DNA from: Fusobacterium ulcerans ATCC 49185
GTDB taxonomy: Bacteria; Fusobacteriota; Fusobacteriia; Fusobacteriales; Fusobacteriaceae
DNA: 64,000 bases
Assembly (NCBI RefSeq): GCF_900683735.1
Contig: NZ_LR215979.1
Coordinates: 3,596,001 to 3,660,000 of the forward strand
Reading direction: 5' to 3'
The first letter of the stretch is position 1. The number at the start of each line of letters is the position of its first letter. Position numbers and translations under genes: made by a program. Positions 8,596-18,679 of this stretch are shown one piece after another. The notes under the pieces were generated by a model. The model worked only from the letters and a program-made list of their open reading frames with translations. It had not been told where the DNA came from and did no database searches.

Positions 8596-9420
8596 ATGCA
8601 TGCATTATTAGAAAGTTTTCTTACAGATATTTTTACTGCTCTTCCAGGGTTGGTAATCAGAGGTTTAATTCTGATAGTTTTATTTATAATTTGGCCTAAA
8701 CTTTTAGGAATGATTTTAACAACTTATAAAAAGACACTTGAGAAGAAAAATGTTGATCCATTACTTGAAAGTTTTACAGTTTCATTACTTAAAACAATTG
8801 CCTATATAGCTTTATTCTTTGTGGTAGTCAGTGTAATAGGAATAAAAGCAACATCTCTTGTTACAGTTTTAGGTACAGCAGGTATCGCAGTTGGTTTGGC
8901 ATTACAGGGAAGTTTATCTAATTTGGCTGGAGGAGTTCTTATCCTTTTCTTCAAACAGTTTTCAAAAGGAGATTATATCTCTAATAATGGGGGAATAGAA
9001 GGAACAGTAGACCAGATACATATTCTTTATACTACTCTTATCACAACAGATAATAAAGTGATAGTAGTTCCTAATGGACAGCTTGCAAATAATGCGATAA
9101 TAAACTATTCTAGAAAACCAGAGAGAAGATTGGACATGGTATTTTCTGTGTCATATGATACTTCAACAGATAAAGCTAAAGAATTATTGAGACAAATAGC
9201 AGAAAACCATCCAGCAGTATTAAAGGATAAAGCAATAACAATAAGAATGGCTAAACAAAATGCAAGCTCTCTTGATTTCAATTTCAGAGTTTGGGTGAAA
9301 AGTTCAGATTACTGGGATACATTATATGACTTCAATGAAGAGGTAAAAAAAGTCTTTGACGAAAATGGCATAGAAATTCCATATCAGAAAATTGATATAT
9401 ACAATAGAACTGAAAAGTAA
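8596..9420 (+). CDS. mscS: Small-conductance mechanosensitive channel, MscS family
   Basis: 274 residues with three N-terminal membrane helices and the MscS signature: the pore helix GIAVGLALQGSLSNLAGG, then the beta-domain motif FKQFSKGDYI and VPNGQLANNAIINYSR. The C-terminal alpha/beta portion ends near IPYQKIDIY. Such channels open under membrane tension and release solutes during hypo-osmotic shock. I start at ATG 8596; an in-frame GTG at 8584 lies inside the ribosome-binding site AAAGGAG. A TATAAT at about 8545 could be its -10 box. Confidence 0.93.
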   Translation: MHALLESFLTDIFTALPGLVIRGLILIVLFIIWPKLLGMILTTYKKTLEKKNVDPLLESFTVSLLKTIAYIALFFVVVSVIGIKATSLVTVLGTAGIAVGLALQGSLSNLAGGVLILFFKQFSKGDYISNNGGIEGTVDQIHILYTTLITTDNKVIVVPNGQLANNAIINYSRKPERRLDMVFSVSYDTSTDKAKELLRQIAENHPAVLKDKAITIRMAKQNASSLDFNFRVWVKSSDYWDTLYDFNEEVKKVFDENGIEIPYQKIDIYNRTEK

Positions 9421-9446
9421 TATTTATAAAAAATATCTTTTTTTAT

Positions 9447-9476
9447 GTGACAAAATTCTTAAATTTGTGCTATAAT
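9447..9476 (+). promoter_or_regulatory. Probable guaB promoter (extended -10)
   Basis: TGCTATAAT gives an extended -10 (TG, then TATAAT at 9471-9476). GTGACA 18 bp upstream is a weak -35. The leader to the guaB ATG is about 80 bases. Confidence 0.6.
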
Positions 9477-9565
9477 AATCAAAATATATATATGAAGTTT
9501 TTTGGTTATTAAATTTTGATTTTATGAAGTATAAATATTAAGTTTTTATGAAAAAGGAGAGGGAT

Positions 9566-11020
9566 ATGAACGGAAAAATAGTAAAAGAAGCTATTACATT
9601 TGATGATGTGCTATTGGTGCCAGCAAAATCAGACGTTTTACCACATGAGGTAAGTCTAAAAACTAATCTTACAAAGGATATAGTACTTAATGTACCAATT
9701 CTTAGTGCTGCAATGGATACTGTAACTGAATCAGATTTAGCTATTGCTTTAGCAAGACAAGGAGGGATTGGATTTATTCATAAAAATATGAGTATAGCTG
9801 ATCAGGCTGCTGAAGTAGACAGAGTAAAAAGAATTGAAAGCGGAATGATAAGAAATCCTGTTACTTTAAAAGAAGATTGTACAGTAGGATTTGCTGAAGA
9901 TTTGATGAGAAGATATAAAATATCTGGACTTCCAGTTATTGAAGATGATGGAAGACTTATAGGTATAGTTACAAATAGAGATATAAAATACCACAAAGAT
10001 ATGGAACAGCTTGTTGGTGAAATAATGACTAAAGAAAACCTTATCACGGCTCCAGTGGGAACTACTTTAGAACAGGCAAAAGAAGTTCTTCTTTCTAATA
10101 GAATAGAAAAGCTTCCTATAACTGATGAAGCAGGATATTTAAAAGGTCTTATTACAATAAAAGATATAGATAATCTGGTAGAATATCCAAATGCTTGTAA
10201 AGATACTCATGGAACTCTTAGAGTAGGAGCAGCAGTAGGAATTGGAGCAGATACATTAGAAAGAGTAGAAGCTTTAGTAAGAGCAGGAGTAGATATTATA
10301 ACTGTTGATTCAGCACATGGTCATTCAGCAGGAGTTATAAAGAAAATAAGAGAAATAAGAGAAGCCTTTCCTGATTTAAACTTAATTGGAGGAAATATAG
10401 TAACTGCAGAAGCTGCATTGGATCTTATAGCTGCAGGAGTAAATGCAGTGAAGGTAGGAATTGGACCAGGGTCAATCTGTACAACAAGAGTTGTAGCAGG
10501 AGTAGGAGTTCCTCAACTTACAGCTGTAAATGATGTATACCAAGTATGCAAAGACAGAGGTATAGGAGTAATAGCTGATGGAGGAATAAAACTTTCTGGA
10601 GATATTGTAAAAGCATTAGCTGCTGGAGCAGATTGTGTAATGCTTGGAGGACTTTTAGCTGGAACTAAAGAGGCACCAGGTGAAGAAATTATCCTTGAAG
10701 GAAGAAGATATAAAATATATGTAGGAATGGGTTCTATTGCAGCAATGAAGAGAGGATCAAAAGATAGATATTTCCAAAATGATGCTCAGAAACTAGTTCC
10801 AGAAGGAATAGAAGGACGTATTGCATATAAAGGAAATCTTAAAGATGTGATATTCCAACTTTGTGGTGGAATTAGAGCAGGTATGGGATACTGTGGAACA
10901 CCAACTATAGAAGATCTTAAAATAAATGGAAGATTTATAAAAATAACAGGAGCAGGTTTAAAAGAAAGCCATCCACATGATATTACTATAACTAAAGAGG
11001 CTCCAAACTATTCTAAATAG
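9566..11020 (+). CDS. guaB: IMP dehydrogenase
   Basis: Oxidises IMP to XMP, the first committed step to GMP, in the cytoplasm. The product has 484 residues and starts with the family's [12 protein letters not shown]. Two CBS domains are inserted at about 90-205. The catalytic loop is [11 protein letters not shown], with the nucleophilic Cys near residue 302, followed by the IMP-binding DGGIK and GGLLAGT and the flap motif [13 protein letters not shown] chose ATG 9566 because AAAGGAGAGG lies just upstream; an ATG 18 bases earlier is upstream of that site. Confidence 0.97.
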   Translation: MNGKIVKEAITFDDVLLVPAKSDVLPHEVSLKTNLTKDIVLNVPILSAAMDTVTESDLAIALARQGGIGFIHKNMSIADQAAEVDRVKRIESGMIRNPVTLKEDCTVGFAEDLMRRYKISGLPVIEDDGRLIGIVTNRDIKYHKDMEQLVGEIMTKENLITAPVGTTLEQAKEVLLSNRIEKLPITDEAGYLKGLITIKDIDNLVEYPNACKDTHGTLRVGAAVGIGADTLERVEALVRAGVDIITVDSAHGHSAGVIKKIREIREAFPDLNLIGGNIVTAEAALDLIAAGVNAVKVGIGPGSICTTRVVAGVGVPQLTAVNDVYQVCKDRGIGVIADGGIKLSGDIVKALAAGADCVMLGGLLAGTKEAPGEEIILEGRRYKIYVGMGSIAAMKRGSKDRYFQNDAQKLVPEGIEGRIAYKGNLKDVIFQLCGGIRAGMGYCGTPTIEDLKINGRFIKITGAGLKESHPHDITITKEAPNYSK

Positions 11021-11075
11021 GATGTGTTTTCTCTTTGGACTAATTTATATTATTTTTAAGTTTAAGGAGAGGAAA

Positions 11076-11885
11076 GTGAAAAAAGGAACAAGAATAATTA
11101 TTTTCTTATCAGCTGTATTTATATATAGTTCACAGATTTTTGCGGAGGGACTTAGAGAAATAAAAACTCTAGATGAAATCAACAAAGGAATAACATCAAC
11201 TGTAACAAAACCTGTATCAAATATAAATAATGAGTTGAAACCTTTGGAAAAGTTAAACACATCTGAAAAAAAAGAAGAAGTGAAATCTGAAACAACTGTA
11301 ACAGATAAGTCAATTGAAAGTGGAGATAAATTAACTGATGCACAAAAGGCATTAATGAGAAGTGGTGTGAAAATAATTGACATCAGTAAAAAGATTTATG
11401 GAGCAGATAAACTTGTATATGCTCAGGGAGAGGATAAACCCTTCACTGGAGAGTTTGCATTATTCCTTGGGGATATTATTGAATATAGTGAAGCTTATGT
11501 AAATGGAAAACTGAATGGACAGAAAATATGGTATTCTGATGAAGGAAATATCGTTTTGACTGAAAGCTATATAGATGAAAAACTAAATGGTGAACAGAGA
11601 TCATATTATTCAGATGGAAGTATAAAAGCAATAACAAGATATAAAAATAATAGAGTTACAGGTGTTGAATTTTTTGCTCAAAACGGTAAACTTCTTCATA
11701 AAAGTGATATGAGTGCTGGAACTGGCGAATGGAAATTTTTCTGGGACAATGGAAAAATATTGGAAGAAGGAAAGTACAAGAACTGGGTTAAAGATGGTAC
11801 ATGGAAAAGATATCAAGAAGATGGAACTGTTGATAGTATAGCTGTTTATGAGAATGGAAGATTGAAAAGCCAGACTTGGAATTAA
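11076..11885 (+). CDS. Secreted MORN/YwqK-type repeat protein
   Basis: 269 residues. A signal peptide (VKKGTRIIIFLSAVFIYSSQIFA) is followed by a charged low-complexity linker and then repeats of the form Y-x-(D/N)-G-x-(L/I)-x-G-x-x-x-x-Y, typical of MORN-variant YwqK-like proteins (for example YVNGKLNGQKIWY and YKNNRVTGVEFF). Proteins with these repeats are common in fusobacteria, usually exported and of unknown role. I start at GTG 11076 because AAGGAGAGG precedes it and the signal peptide begins there; an ATG at 11022 has no such site. A terminator follows. Confidence 0.8.
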   Translation: MKKGTRIIIFLSAVFIYSSQIFAEGLREIKTLDEINKGITSTVTKPVSNINNELKPLEKLNTSEKKEEVKSETTVTDKSIESGDKLTDAQKALMRSGVKIIDISKKIYGADKLVYAQGEDKPFTGEFALFLGDIIEYSEAYVNGKLNGQKIWYSDEGNIVLTESYIDEKLNGEQRSYYSDGSIKAITRYKNNRVTGVEFFAQNGKLLHKSDMSAGTGEWKFFWDNGKILEEGKYKNWVKDGTWKRYQEDGTVDSIAVYENGRLKSQTWN

Positions 11886-11896
11886 TAAAAATATTT

Positions 11897-11938
11897 AAAG
11901 CTGCAAGCAGTTAAAACTGCTTACAGCTTTTTTTTTCT
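11897..11938 (+). terminator. Intrinsic terminator
   Basis: AAAGCTG.AAGCAGT and ACTGCTT.CAGCTTT form a long stem with a TAAA loop, followed by nine T. It ends the YwqK-like gene. Confidence 0.9.
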
Positions 11939-11986
11939 TTGCTGATATGATATAATTAAAAGAATTGGAAGGCAAGGAGAAAAAGT

Positions 11987-12838
11987 ATGGATATAAGAAC
12001 AATAGAAAAAAGTAAGAAATGGGGATATATGTTCTATATCTCATATAATGGACAAAAATTTCAATCTTTTGATGAAATGGACGGAAAGAAAAGCATAAAA
12101 GGAAAATTCAGAGAAATAATGGAAAAAATAGGATTTACTTGGGCAAAGGGAGTACAGCAGGCAGGAAGAACTGATGCTAAAGTAAGTGCAAATGAGAATA
12201 TTCTCTATGTCAGTAGTAATTTTAATGGAGATATAAATAAAGTACAAGAGGAGTTTAATAAAAATTCTGATGCTGACTTAAGGGTTACCATGATAAAAAA
12301 AACTTTCCCTAATCTTGTTTTTCCAGATATGATAGAAAAAAGAGAGTATATATATTCATATCCTGAAAAACTTATAAAAAATACAAAGGAAGAAATAGAA
12401 AAACTTTGTGAAAAACTTAGTGGAATATATGATGTAAGTGAATTTACTGATAAAAAAGGACTTGAACTTAAGAAGCATATAAGAGAGGTAAGAATTATAT
12501 ATGAAAATGGGAAATTAAGATTTTTAGGGAATTCTTTTATGCCTAAACAGGTAAGAATAATGTCTGGGTATATACTTACTGGGAAAAAAGAACCTCTTAT
12601 GGGAAAATACTTAACTCTTGAAAAAATTTATTTAAAAGATGAAATGAAAAATATGATTCTTCAAGAAGTGCCAGATATATCAGAAGAAAATGTAATAAAG
12701 GTTGAAAAAACAACAGATGAAAGTTTATATGTTTTCTATGTTTCTCAAGGAAAAAGAGGAGAATTTATAGGAAAAAATGGTAAGAATATTAAAGAGATGA
12801 AGAGAAAATATGGAGATATAGTAGTAAGGGAGAAATAA
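11987..12838 (+). CDS. Divergent TruA-like pseudouridine synthase fused to a C-terminal KH domain
   Basis: 283 residues. The N-terminal two thirds have TruA landmarks in order: FYISYNGQKF, the catalytic loop AGRTDAKVSA with the conserved Asp (about residue 63), REYIYSYP, YDVSEFTD and FMPKQVRIMSGYI. The C-terminus (about 225-283) is a KH RNA-binding domain with the GxxG loop in EFIGKNGKNIKEM. Canonical TruA isomerises U38-40 in tRNA anticodon arms and has no KH domain, so this paralogue may have another RNA target (inference). Its stop is followed directly by the ATG of an HD-domain gene, which suggests translational coupling. Confidence 0.8.
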   Translation: MDIRTIEKSKKWGYMFYISYNGQKFQSFDEMDGKKSIKGKFREIMEKIGFTWAKGVQQAGRTDAKVSANENILYVSSNFNGDINKVQEEFNKNSDADLRVTMIKKTFPNLVFPDMIEKREYIYSYPEKLIKNTKEEIEKLCEKLSGIYDVSEFTDKKGLELKKHIREVRIIYENGKLRFLGNSFMPKQVRIMSGYILTGKKEPLMGKYLTLEKIYLKDEMKNMILQEVPDISEENVIKVEKTTDESLYVFYVSQGKRGEFIGKNGKNIKEMKRKYGDIVVREK

Positions 12839-13258
12839 ATGTTAAATAGGCTCAGACAAGGGATCATCTATGTGTTTGGAAAATATGATGTGGAAAAAGA
12901 TGAGACTGTGAAAAAAATTCTTTCAGAAGATGAATTTAAGATTTTTGATACTATGATGGAGTATGACAAGGTCCATTCTTTTAGATTATTAAATTTTGTT
13001 AAAGAAAATGAAGTATTAAAAGATGATATTTTATATTGGAAACTTGCTCTTCTGCATGACAGTGGAAAAGGAAAAACTACATTTTTGAAGAGAATGAAAA
13101 AAGTAGTAGTAGGAGATAGAAAACTTGAAGGACATACTGAGAATGCCTATGAAAAATTAAAAAATATAAATAAAGAGTTAGCTCAATTATGCAGAATACA
13201 CCATGATAAAAGTGATGATTCTAAAATGAAAGAGTTTCAAAAATTAGATGATAAGTAA
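12839..13258 (+). CDS. HD-domain phosphohydrolase-like protein
   Basis: 139 residues. HD-type metal ligands are visible: His in KVHSFRLL, the His-Asp pair in LLHDSGKGK, His in EGHTENAYE and HH in CRIHHDK. HD proteins hydrolyse phosphomonoesters, cyclic nucleotides or RNA 2',3'-cyclic phosphates. No base separates it from the TruA-KH gene, so a joint role in RNA metabolism is plausible but unproven. The substrate is unknown. Confidence 0.82.
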   Translation: MLNRLRQGIIYVFGKYDVEKDETVKKILSEDEFKIFDTMMEYDKVHSFRLLNFVKENEVLKDDILYWKLALLHDSGKGKTTFLKRMKKVVVGDRKLEGHTENAYEKLKNINKELAQLCRIHHDKSDDSKMKEFQKLDDK

Positions 13259-13323
13259 AAAAAACAGGTAATTTTAATAAGAAAATGATAAAATAAATGT
13301 AATAATAAAAAAGCGAGGAAAAA

Positions 13324-15084
13324 ATGAGAGTAAATTTAGATAAATATTTATTGAAAGTTGAAAAACCAGCTCAATACCTGGGAAATGAAATAAACAGTAT
13401 ACATAAAGATGAATTTAAAGCAAGAATGTGTCTGTTTTTTCCTGATATATATGAAGTAGGAATGTCTAATCTGGGAATTAGAATATTGTATAGCCTTATG
13501 AACAGAGTAGAGGGATTTTCTTTAGAAAGAGGATTTTCTCCTATGGAAGATATGGAAAATTTGATGAGAGCAAACAAAATACCTATGTTTTCTTTGGAAA
13601 GTAAAACTCCATTAAAAGAGTTTGATGTAGTAGGATTCTCATTATCATATGAAATGTGTTATCCAAATGTATTGAATGCTTTAGATTTAGCAGGAATACC
13701 AGTTGAAAGTAAAGACAGAGGAGAAGAATATCCATTGATAATGGCAGGGGGAACTTGTATGATGAATCCTGTTCCTATGGAGAAATTTCTTGACTTCGTA
13801 GTAATAGGAGATGGAGAAGAAGTTATGATGAAAATAGCTGAAATACTTACAGCTAACCATGATAAAAGCAAGATGGAAAAGTTAAAACTGATAGAAGGTT
13901 TTGATGGAGTATATGTTCCTGTCCTTCATAAAGGAAGGAAAAGAGTAAGAAGAGCTATTGTTGAGGATTTAGACAGAACAGAATTTTATGATGATCAGCT
14001 TGTACCATATATAAATATAGTGCATGACAGGGCTTCTGTAGAAATACAAAGAGGTTGTACAAGAGGGTGTAGATTCTGTCAGGCTGGAATTGTATACAGA
14101 CCTGTAAGAGAGAGAAGCTTTAAAAATAACTGCGAACTGATAGAGAGAATGATAAAAAATACTGGATATTCAGAAATATCTCTTTCATCTTTGAGTAGCA
14201 GTGATTACAGTAAAATAGACGAACTTATTAAAGGATTGAAAAATAGATATGAAAATAGAAATCTAGGAATTTCACTTCCATCTTTGAGAATGAATCCATA
14301 TTCTGTACAGGTAGCAGATGACATCAGTGGAGGAAAAAGAACTGGATTTACATTTGCTCCAGAAGCTGGTTCACAAAGACTAAGAGATATAATAAATAAA
14401 GGTGTAGAAGAAGAAGATGTACTGGCTACTGCAGAAGCTGCTATAAGAGGAGGATGGGAAAATCTTAAATTTTATTTTATGATAGGACTTCCTTTTGAAA
14501 CAGATGAAGATGTAGCAGAAATATTTGAACTTGCTTCTAAGGTTATAAAAAGATGCAGACCTATAAGCAAAAGAATAAATGTAACAGTAAGTGTTTCAAA
14601 CTTTGTTCCAAAGCCTCATACCCCATTCCAATGGTCTGAACAGATGGATATAGAAGAGATGAAAAGAAAGCATAGAATATTAAAGGACTTGTTTAAGACA
14701 TCAAAGCATTGTACTTTAAGAATACATGATATGAGAAAATCCTATCTTGAAGGATTTCTTTCAAGAGGAGATGAAAGAACAGGAGATCTTATAGAGCTTG
14801 CTTGGAAAAAAGGAGCAAAACTTGATGACTATAAAGATAACTATGATATCTGGAAATCCTCAGCTGATGAACTTGGAATAAATGAAAAAGATTATCTTGG
14901 AGTAAGGGATTTGGAAAATGATCTTCCATGGGATGTGGTAGATATAGGAGTAGAAAAGAGTTTTCTTTTAAGAGAATATAAAAAAGCAGAAGAGGGAGCA
15001 CTAACACCAGATTGCAGAGAAATGTGTTCTGGATGTGGAATGAAAAAGAGATTTCCTAACTGTTTAAAAATAGCAGCAGAATAA
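13324..15084 (+). CDS. B12-binding-domain radical SAM protein (TIGR03960 type)
   Basis: 586 residues. The N-terminal cobalamin-binding-like fold (about 20-190) includes [13 protein letters not shown] and [12 protein letters not shown]. The radical SAM core has the cluster motif CTRGCRFC near 244-251 and [13 protein letters not shown] further on. The C-terminus ends with a Cys-rich stretch ([17 protein letters not shown]). This matches the TIGR03960 family, which is widespread in anaerobes, often next to a DUF2344 protein, and has no confirmed substrate that I know of. No DUF2344 gene is adjacent here. CGAGGAAAAA precedes the ATG. Confidence 0.88.
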   Translation: MRVNLDKYLLKVEKPAQYLGNEINSIHKDEFKARMCLFFPDIYEVGMSNLGIRILYSLMNRVEGFSLERGFSPMEDMENLMRANKIPMFSLESKTPLKEFDVVGFSLSYEMCYPNVLNALDLAGIPVESKDRGEEYPLIMAGGTCMMNPVPMEKFLDFVVIGDGEEVMMKIAEILTANHDKSKMEKLKLIEGFDGVYVPVLHKGRKRVRRAIVEDLDRTEFYDDQLVPYINIVHDRASVEIQRGCTRGCRFCQAGIVYRPVRERSFKNNCELIERMIKNTGYSEISLSSLSSSDYSKIDELIKGLKNRYENRNLGISLPSLRMNPYSVQVADDISGGKRTGFTFAPEAGSQRLRDIINKGVEEEDVLATAEAAIRGGWENLKFYFMIGLPFETDEDVAEIFELASKVIKRCRPISKRINVTVSVSNFVPKPHTPFQWSEQMDIEEMKRKHRILKDLFKTSKHCTLRIHDMRKSYLEGFLSRGDERTGDLIELAWKKGAKLDDYKDNYDIWKSSADELGINEKDYLGVRDLENDLPWDVVDIGVEKSFLLREYKKAEEGALTPDCREMCSGCGMKKRFPNCLKIAAE

Positions 15085-15112
15085 TAAAAAATTTAAAATT
15101 GGAGGAGAGAAA

Positions 15113-15787
15113 ATGGTAAATCTAGGAAACGATTGGGATGAAGTACTAAAAAATGAGTTTGAGAAGGAATATTATCAAAAGTTGAGAAAATTTCTAATAG
15201 CAGAATATAAAACTGAAACTATTTATCCAAAAATGGAAAATATATTTTCAGCATTAAAACTTACTAGTTATAAAGATTGTAAAGTATTGATTTTAGGACA
15301 AGACCCTTATCATGGTCCTAATCAAGCACATGGATTGGCATTTTCAGTGAATATAGGAATAAAAACTCCTCCATCACTGCAAAATATGTATAAAGAATTA
15401 AGAGATGAATTAGGATTATATGTACCAAATAATGGGTATTTAGTTCCTTGGGCAGAACAGGGGATACTTCTTTTAAATACTGCTCTTACTGTAAGAGCAG
15501 GAGCAGCAAACTCTCATTCAAAAATAGGATGGGAAATATTTACAGATAATATAATTAAATATTTAAATGATAGGGAGGATCCAGTTATATTCGTTTTATG
15601 GGGAGGAAATGCAAGAAAGAAAAAATCTTTTATTAATACTGATAGACATTATATACTTGAAGCAGCACATCCAAGTCCTCTGTCAGCTCATAATGGATTT
15701 TTTGGTTGTGGTCATTTCAAAAAAATAAACGAAATATTGAGTAGTTTAGGTAAGAAAGAAATCAATTGGCAGATAGAAAATATATAA
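15113..15787 (+). CDS. ung: Uracil-DNA glycosylase (family 1)
   Basis: Removes uracil from DNA in base-excision repair. It has 224 residues, the usual length. The water-activating loop GQDPYHG (about 62-68, with the catalytic Asp) is followed by AHGLAFSV, the Pro-rich [21 protein letters not shown] and the uracil-specific minor-groove loop [26 protein letters not shown] precedes the ATG. The gap to the radical SAM gene is 28 bp, so co-transcription is likely. Confidence 0.97.
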   Translation: MVNLGNDWDEVLKNEFEKEYYQKLRKFLIAEYKTETIYPKMENIFSALKLTSYKDCKVLILGQDPYHGPNQAHGLAFSVNIGIKTPPSLQNMYKELRDELGLYVPNNGYLVPWAEQGILLLNTALTVRAGAANSHSKIGWEIFTDNIIKYLNDREDPVIFVLWGGNARKKKSFINTDRHYILEAAHPSPLSAHNGFFGCGHFKKINEILSSLGKKEINWQIENI

Positions 15788-15907
15788 ATAGAATGAAATA
15801 TCAGTTTGTCTTTTATTTAAGTTGTATTAAATAAATGTTGTTGTCACAAATATGACACAGATGTTTAATATAATTGTGTAAAAGAGGTTATAAACTGGAG
15901 GCTAATT

Positions 15908-16285
15908 ATGAAGTATATTAGTATGTTGATTTTAATATTTTCTATTTCTACTCTATGTATATATGCTGATGAAATCATAATTGATGGATGTACTGTTTAC
16001 TTCAATGAATTAAGCAGCGAGCAGAAAGAGGAAGTTATAGAGCTTAGAGAGGATCTTTTGGTTAAATCAAATGAAATAAAAGATCAACTGAAAAGTATTA
16101 GATACAAGATACAACAGGAAATGAGAAAAGAAACTCCAGATTGGGGATATATGGATGATCTTAATAAGAGATTTTTTGCTTTGCAAGGGCAACTCACAAA
16201 TGAACTTTTAAAGTATAAAAATAAATTAGAAGAAATCACATACCAAAATAATTCAAAACCAAATTCTTTAACTACTATAGATTAG
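15908..16285 (+). CDS. Small exported helical protein, possibly Spy/CpxP-like
   Basis: 125 residues with a signal peptide (about 1-20, ending ...LCIYA) and a mature part that is almost entirely amphipathic helix: LSSEQKEEVIELREDL, IKDQLKSIRYKIQQEM, then PDWGYMDDLNKRFFALQGQL. The helix-PDW-helix layout resembles periplasmic metal-sensor/chaperone proteins of the Spy/CpxP/ZraP group, but the canonical LTxxQ repeats are weak. Function is therefore only suggested. GGAGGCTAATT precedes the ATG. Confidence 0.7.
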   Translation: MKYISMLILIFSISTLCIYADEIIIDGCTVYFNELSSEQKEEVIELREDLLVKSNEIKDQLKSIRYKIQQEMRKETPDWGYMDDLNKRFFALQGQLTNELLKYKNKLEEITYQNNSKPNSLTTID

Positions 16286-16361
16286 TCTTTTTCTATGAAA
16301 ATGATAAAATTTATGTTAGAATTATTACAGTATCAAAATTTCTTTTTAAGGAGAATATAAG

Positions 16362-17813
16362 ATGGAAAAATTTCTTAATGGACTGGAATATGAAATTTTA
16401 AAAGATGTAGTTAAAGAAGAAGAATATACTGGGATAGAGTATGATTCTAGAAAAATAAAAACTGGGGATATATTTGTTGCTTTAGAAGGTGCAATATCTG
16501 ATGGACATAATTATATAGAACAAGCAGTAAAAAATGGAGCAAAATGCATATTAGTGTCTAAAAAAATAGAAACAGCTTTTCCAGTTAAATATATTTGGAT
16601 TAAAGATCTAAGAAGAAAATTAGGAGTGTTAGCTTCTAATTTTTATAATTGGCCTCAAAAAAAATTGAAAATAATAGGAATAACTGGAACTAATGGAAAA
16701 ACTACAACAACTTATCTGATAGAGTCTATACTGGGAAGTGATAAAACTGCAAGGATAGGAACTGTAGAATATAAAATAGGAGATGAAGTAATAGAGGCTC
16801 CTAATACTACTCCAGAATCTTTGGATATTGTGAAGATGTGCAAGAGATCTGTAGAAAAAGGAATGGAATATCTTGTAATGGAAGTGAGTTCTCATGCTCT
16901 TGATCTTGGTAGAGTGGATATGCTTGAATTTGATGTAAGTATGTTTACTAACTTGACTTTAGATCACCTTGATTTTCATAAAACAATGGAAGATTATTTT
17001 CAGGCAAAAAGAAAACTTTTTACAATGATGAAAAAAGGTTGTGAAAAGAATTGTGTTATCAATATAGATGATTTATATGGAAAAAGACTTTCTTCAGAGT
17101 TTGGAGGAATTTCTTATGGTATGCACAATGAAGGAAGAGTAAGAGGAAAAATCGTAGAGTTTCATGGAGATGGACAGGAAGTAGAATTTCATATAGATGA
17201 TTTTTCAACAAGAATAAAACTCGCTATACTTGGAAGATATAATGTGTACAATGTACTTGGAGCAATTTCTATAGCATTGCTTTTAGGAATAAAAAGGGAA
17301 ATTGTTCTTGATAAAATAAAAAAATTAAAAGGAGCACCAGGAAGATATGAATTAGTAAACTGTGGACAGGATTTTACAGTAATTGTAGACTACTCACATA
17401 CAGGAGATGCTCTTGAAAATATATTGAAAAGTATAAATGAATTGAAAAAAGGAAAAGTAATAACAGTTTTTGGATGTGGTGGAGACAGAGATCCAAGCAA
17501 AAGACCTGTTATGGGAGAAATAGCTGAAAGATTGAGTGATATTGCAATAGTGACATCAGATAATCCAAGAACAGAGGATCCTCACAAAATAGTGGAACAA
17601 GTACTGGAAGGAATGAAAGGAAAAAATCATATTGTGGTGGAGGATAGAGATCATGCTATATCTAAAGCTATAAAATTAGCAGAAGCAAAAGATATCATTC
17701 TTATAGCTGGAAAAGGACATGAAACTTATCAAATATTGGGCAGAAAAAAAATACATTTTGATGATAGAGAAATAGCCAGAAGAGAGATAGTGAAAAAGAA
17801 AAAGATGAAATAA
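16362..17813 (+). CDS. murE: UDP-MurNAc-L-Ala-D-Glu:diamino-acid ligase
   Basis: Adds the third, diamino residue to the peptidoglycan precursor, using ATP, in the cytoplasm. It has 483 residues. The ATP loop is GITGTNGKTTTT (106-117), then EVSSHALDLGR and the NLTLDHLDFH motif. The substrate-selecting motif near residue 400 is SDNPRTEDP. DNPR is the signature for meso-diaminopimelate-type substrates, unlike the lysine-type motif. In fusobacteria this enzyme may also accept meso-lanthionine, so the exact diamino acid is open. It is followed 9 bp later by kdsA, joining wall and LPS synthesis in one operon. Confidence 0.94.
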   Translation: MEKFLNGLEYEILKDVVKEEEYTGIEYDSRKIKTGDIFVALEGAISDGHNYIEQAVKNGAKCILVSKKIETAFPVKYIWIKDLRRKLGVLASNFYNWPQKKLKIIGITGTNGKTTTTYLIESILGSDKTARIGTVEYKIGDEVIEAPNTTPESLDIVKMCKRSVEKGMEYLVMEVSSHALDLGRVDMLEFDVSMFTNLTLDHLDFHKTMEDYFQAKRKLFTMMKKGCEKNCVINIDDLYGKRLSSEFGGISYGMHNEGRVRGKIVEFHGDGQEVEFHIDDFSTRIKLAILGRYNVYNVLGAISIALLLGIKREIVLDKIKKLKGAPGRYELVNCGQDFTVIVDYSHTGDALENILKSINELKKGKVITVFGCGGDRDPSKRPVMGEIAERLSDIAIVTSDNPRTEDPHKIVEQVLEGMKGKNHIVVEDRDHAISKAIKLAEAKDIILIAGKGHETYQILGRKKIHFDDREIARREIVKKKKMK

Positions 17814-17822
17814 GGGGGAATC

Positions 17823-18662
17823 ATGCTGGTAAGTGAAGTAAAGAAAGTTAAAATAGGAAAAAATATAGAGATTGGTGGCAATAATAGATTCACTTTGATA
17901 GCAGGTCCATGTGTAATAGAATCTGAAGAATTAGTAATGGAAGTAGCAGGAAAAGTAAAAGAAATATGTAACAAATTAGGAATAAACTATATATTTAAAG
18001 CTTCTTTTGATAAAGCTAACAGATCATCTATCCATTCATATAGAGGACCTGGAATAGAAGAAGGACTTAGAATATTGCAAAAAGTAAAAGATATATATGA
18101 TCTTCCAGTTGTAACAGATGTACATGAAGTATGGCAGTGTAAAAAAGTAGCAGAAGTAGTAGACCTTATACAGATACCAGCATTTTTATGCAGACAGACA
18201 GATTTACTCATAGCAGCAGCTGAAACAGGACTTCCTGTAAATGTAAAAAAAGGGCAGTTTCTTGCTCCATGGGATATGAAAAATGTAGTAACTAAAATGG
18301 AAGAAAGTGGAAATCCTAATATTATGCTTTGTGAAAGAGGAAGCACTTTTGGATATAATAATATGGTAGTAGATATGAGATCTTTCATGGAAATGAGAAA
18401 ATTTGGATACCCAGTGGTATTTGATGTAACTCATGCAGTACAAAAGCCAGGAGGGTTGGGAACAGCTACTTCTGGGGACAGAGAATATGTTTATCCATTA
18501 ATGAGAGCAGGACTTGCAATAGGAGTAGATGCAATATTTGCAGAGGTACATCCAAATCCTGAGAAAGCTTTGTCAGATGGACCTAATATGCTTTATTTAT
18601 CTGAGCTTGAAGAGATACTGAAAATGGCAGTAAAGATAGATGATCTTGTAAAAGGAAGATAA
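17823..18662 (+). CDS. kdsA: 3-deoxy-D-manno-octulosonate 8-phosphate synthase
   Basis: Condenses arabinose 5-phosphate with phosphoenolpyruvate to Kdo8P for lipopolysaccharide. It has 279 residues. Family landmarks are LIAGPCVIES, FKASFDKANRSS, SYRGPG, VVTDVHE, IPAFLCRQTDLL, NVKKGQF and FDVTHAVQKPGG. The C-terminal EVHPNPEKALSDGPN is typical. The Cys in IAGPCVIES is retained by both metal and non-metal classes. It lies between murE and kdsD with 9- and 17-bp gaps. Its presence confirms an LPS-bearing outer membrane. Confidence 0.97.
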   Translation: MLVSEVKKVKIGKNIEIGGNNRFTLIAGPCVIESEELVMEVAGKVKEICNKLGINYIFKASFDKANRSSIHSYRGPGIEEGLRILQKVKDIYDLPVVTDVHEVWQCKKVAEVVDLIQIPAFLCRQTDLLIAAAETGLPVNVKKGQFLAPWDMKNVVTKMEESGNPNIMLCERGSTFGYNNMVVDMRSFMEMRKFGYPVVFDVTHAVQKPGGLGTATSGDREYVYPLMRAGLAIGVDAIFAEVHPNPEKALSDGPNMLYLSELEEILKMAVKIDDLVKGR

Positions 18663-18679
18663 TAGGAGATGACAAAGGA

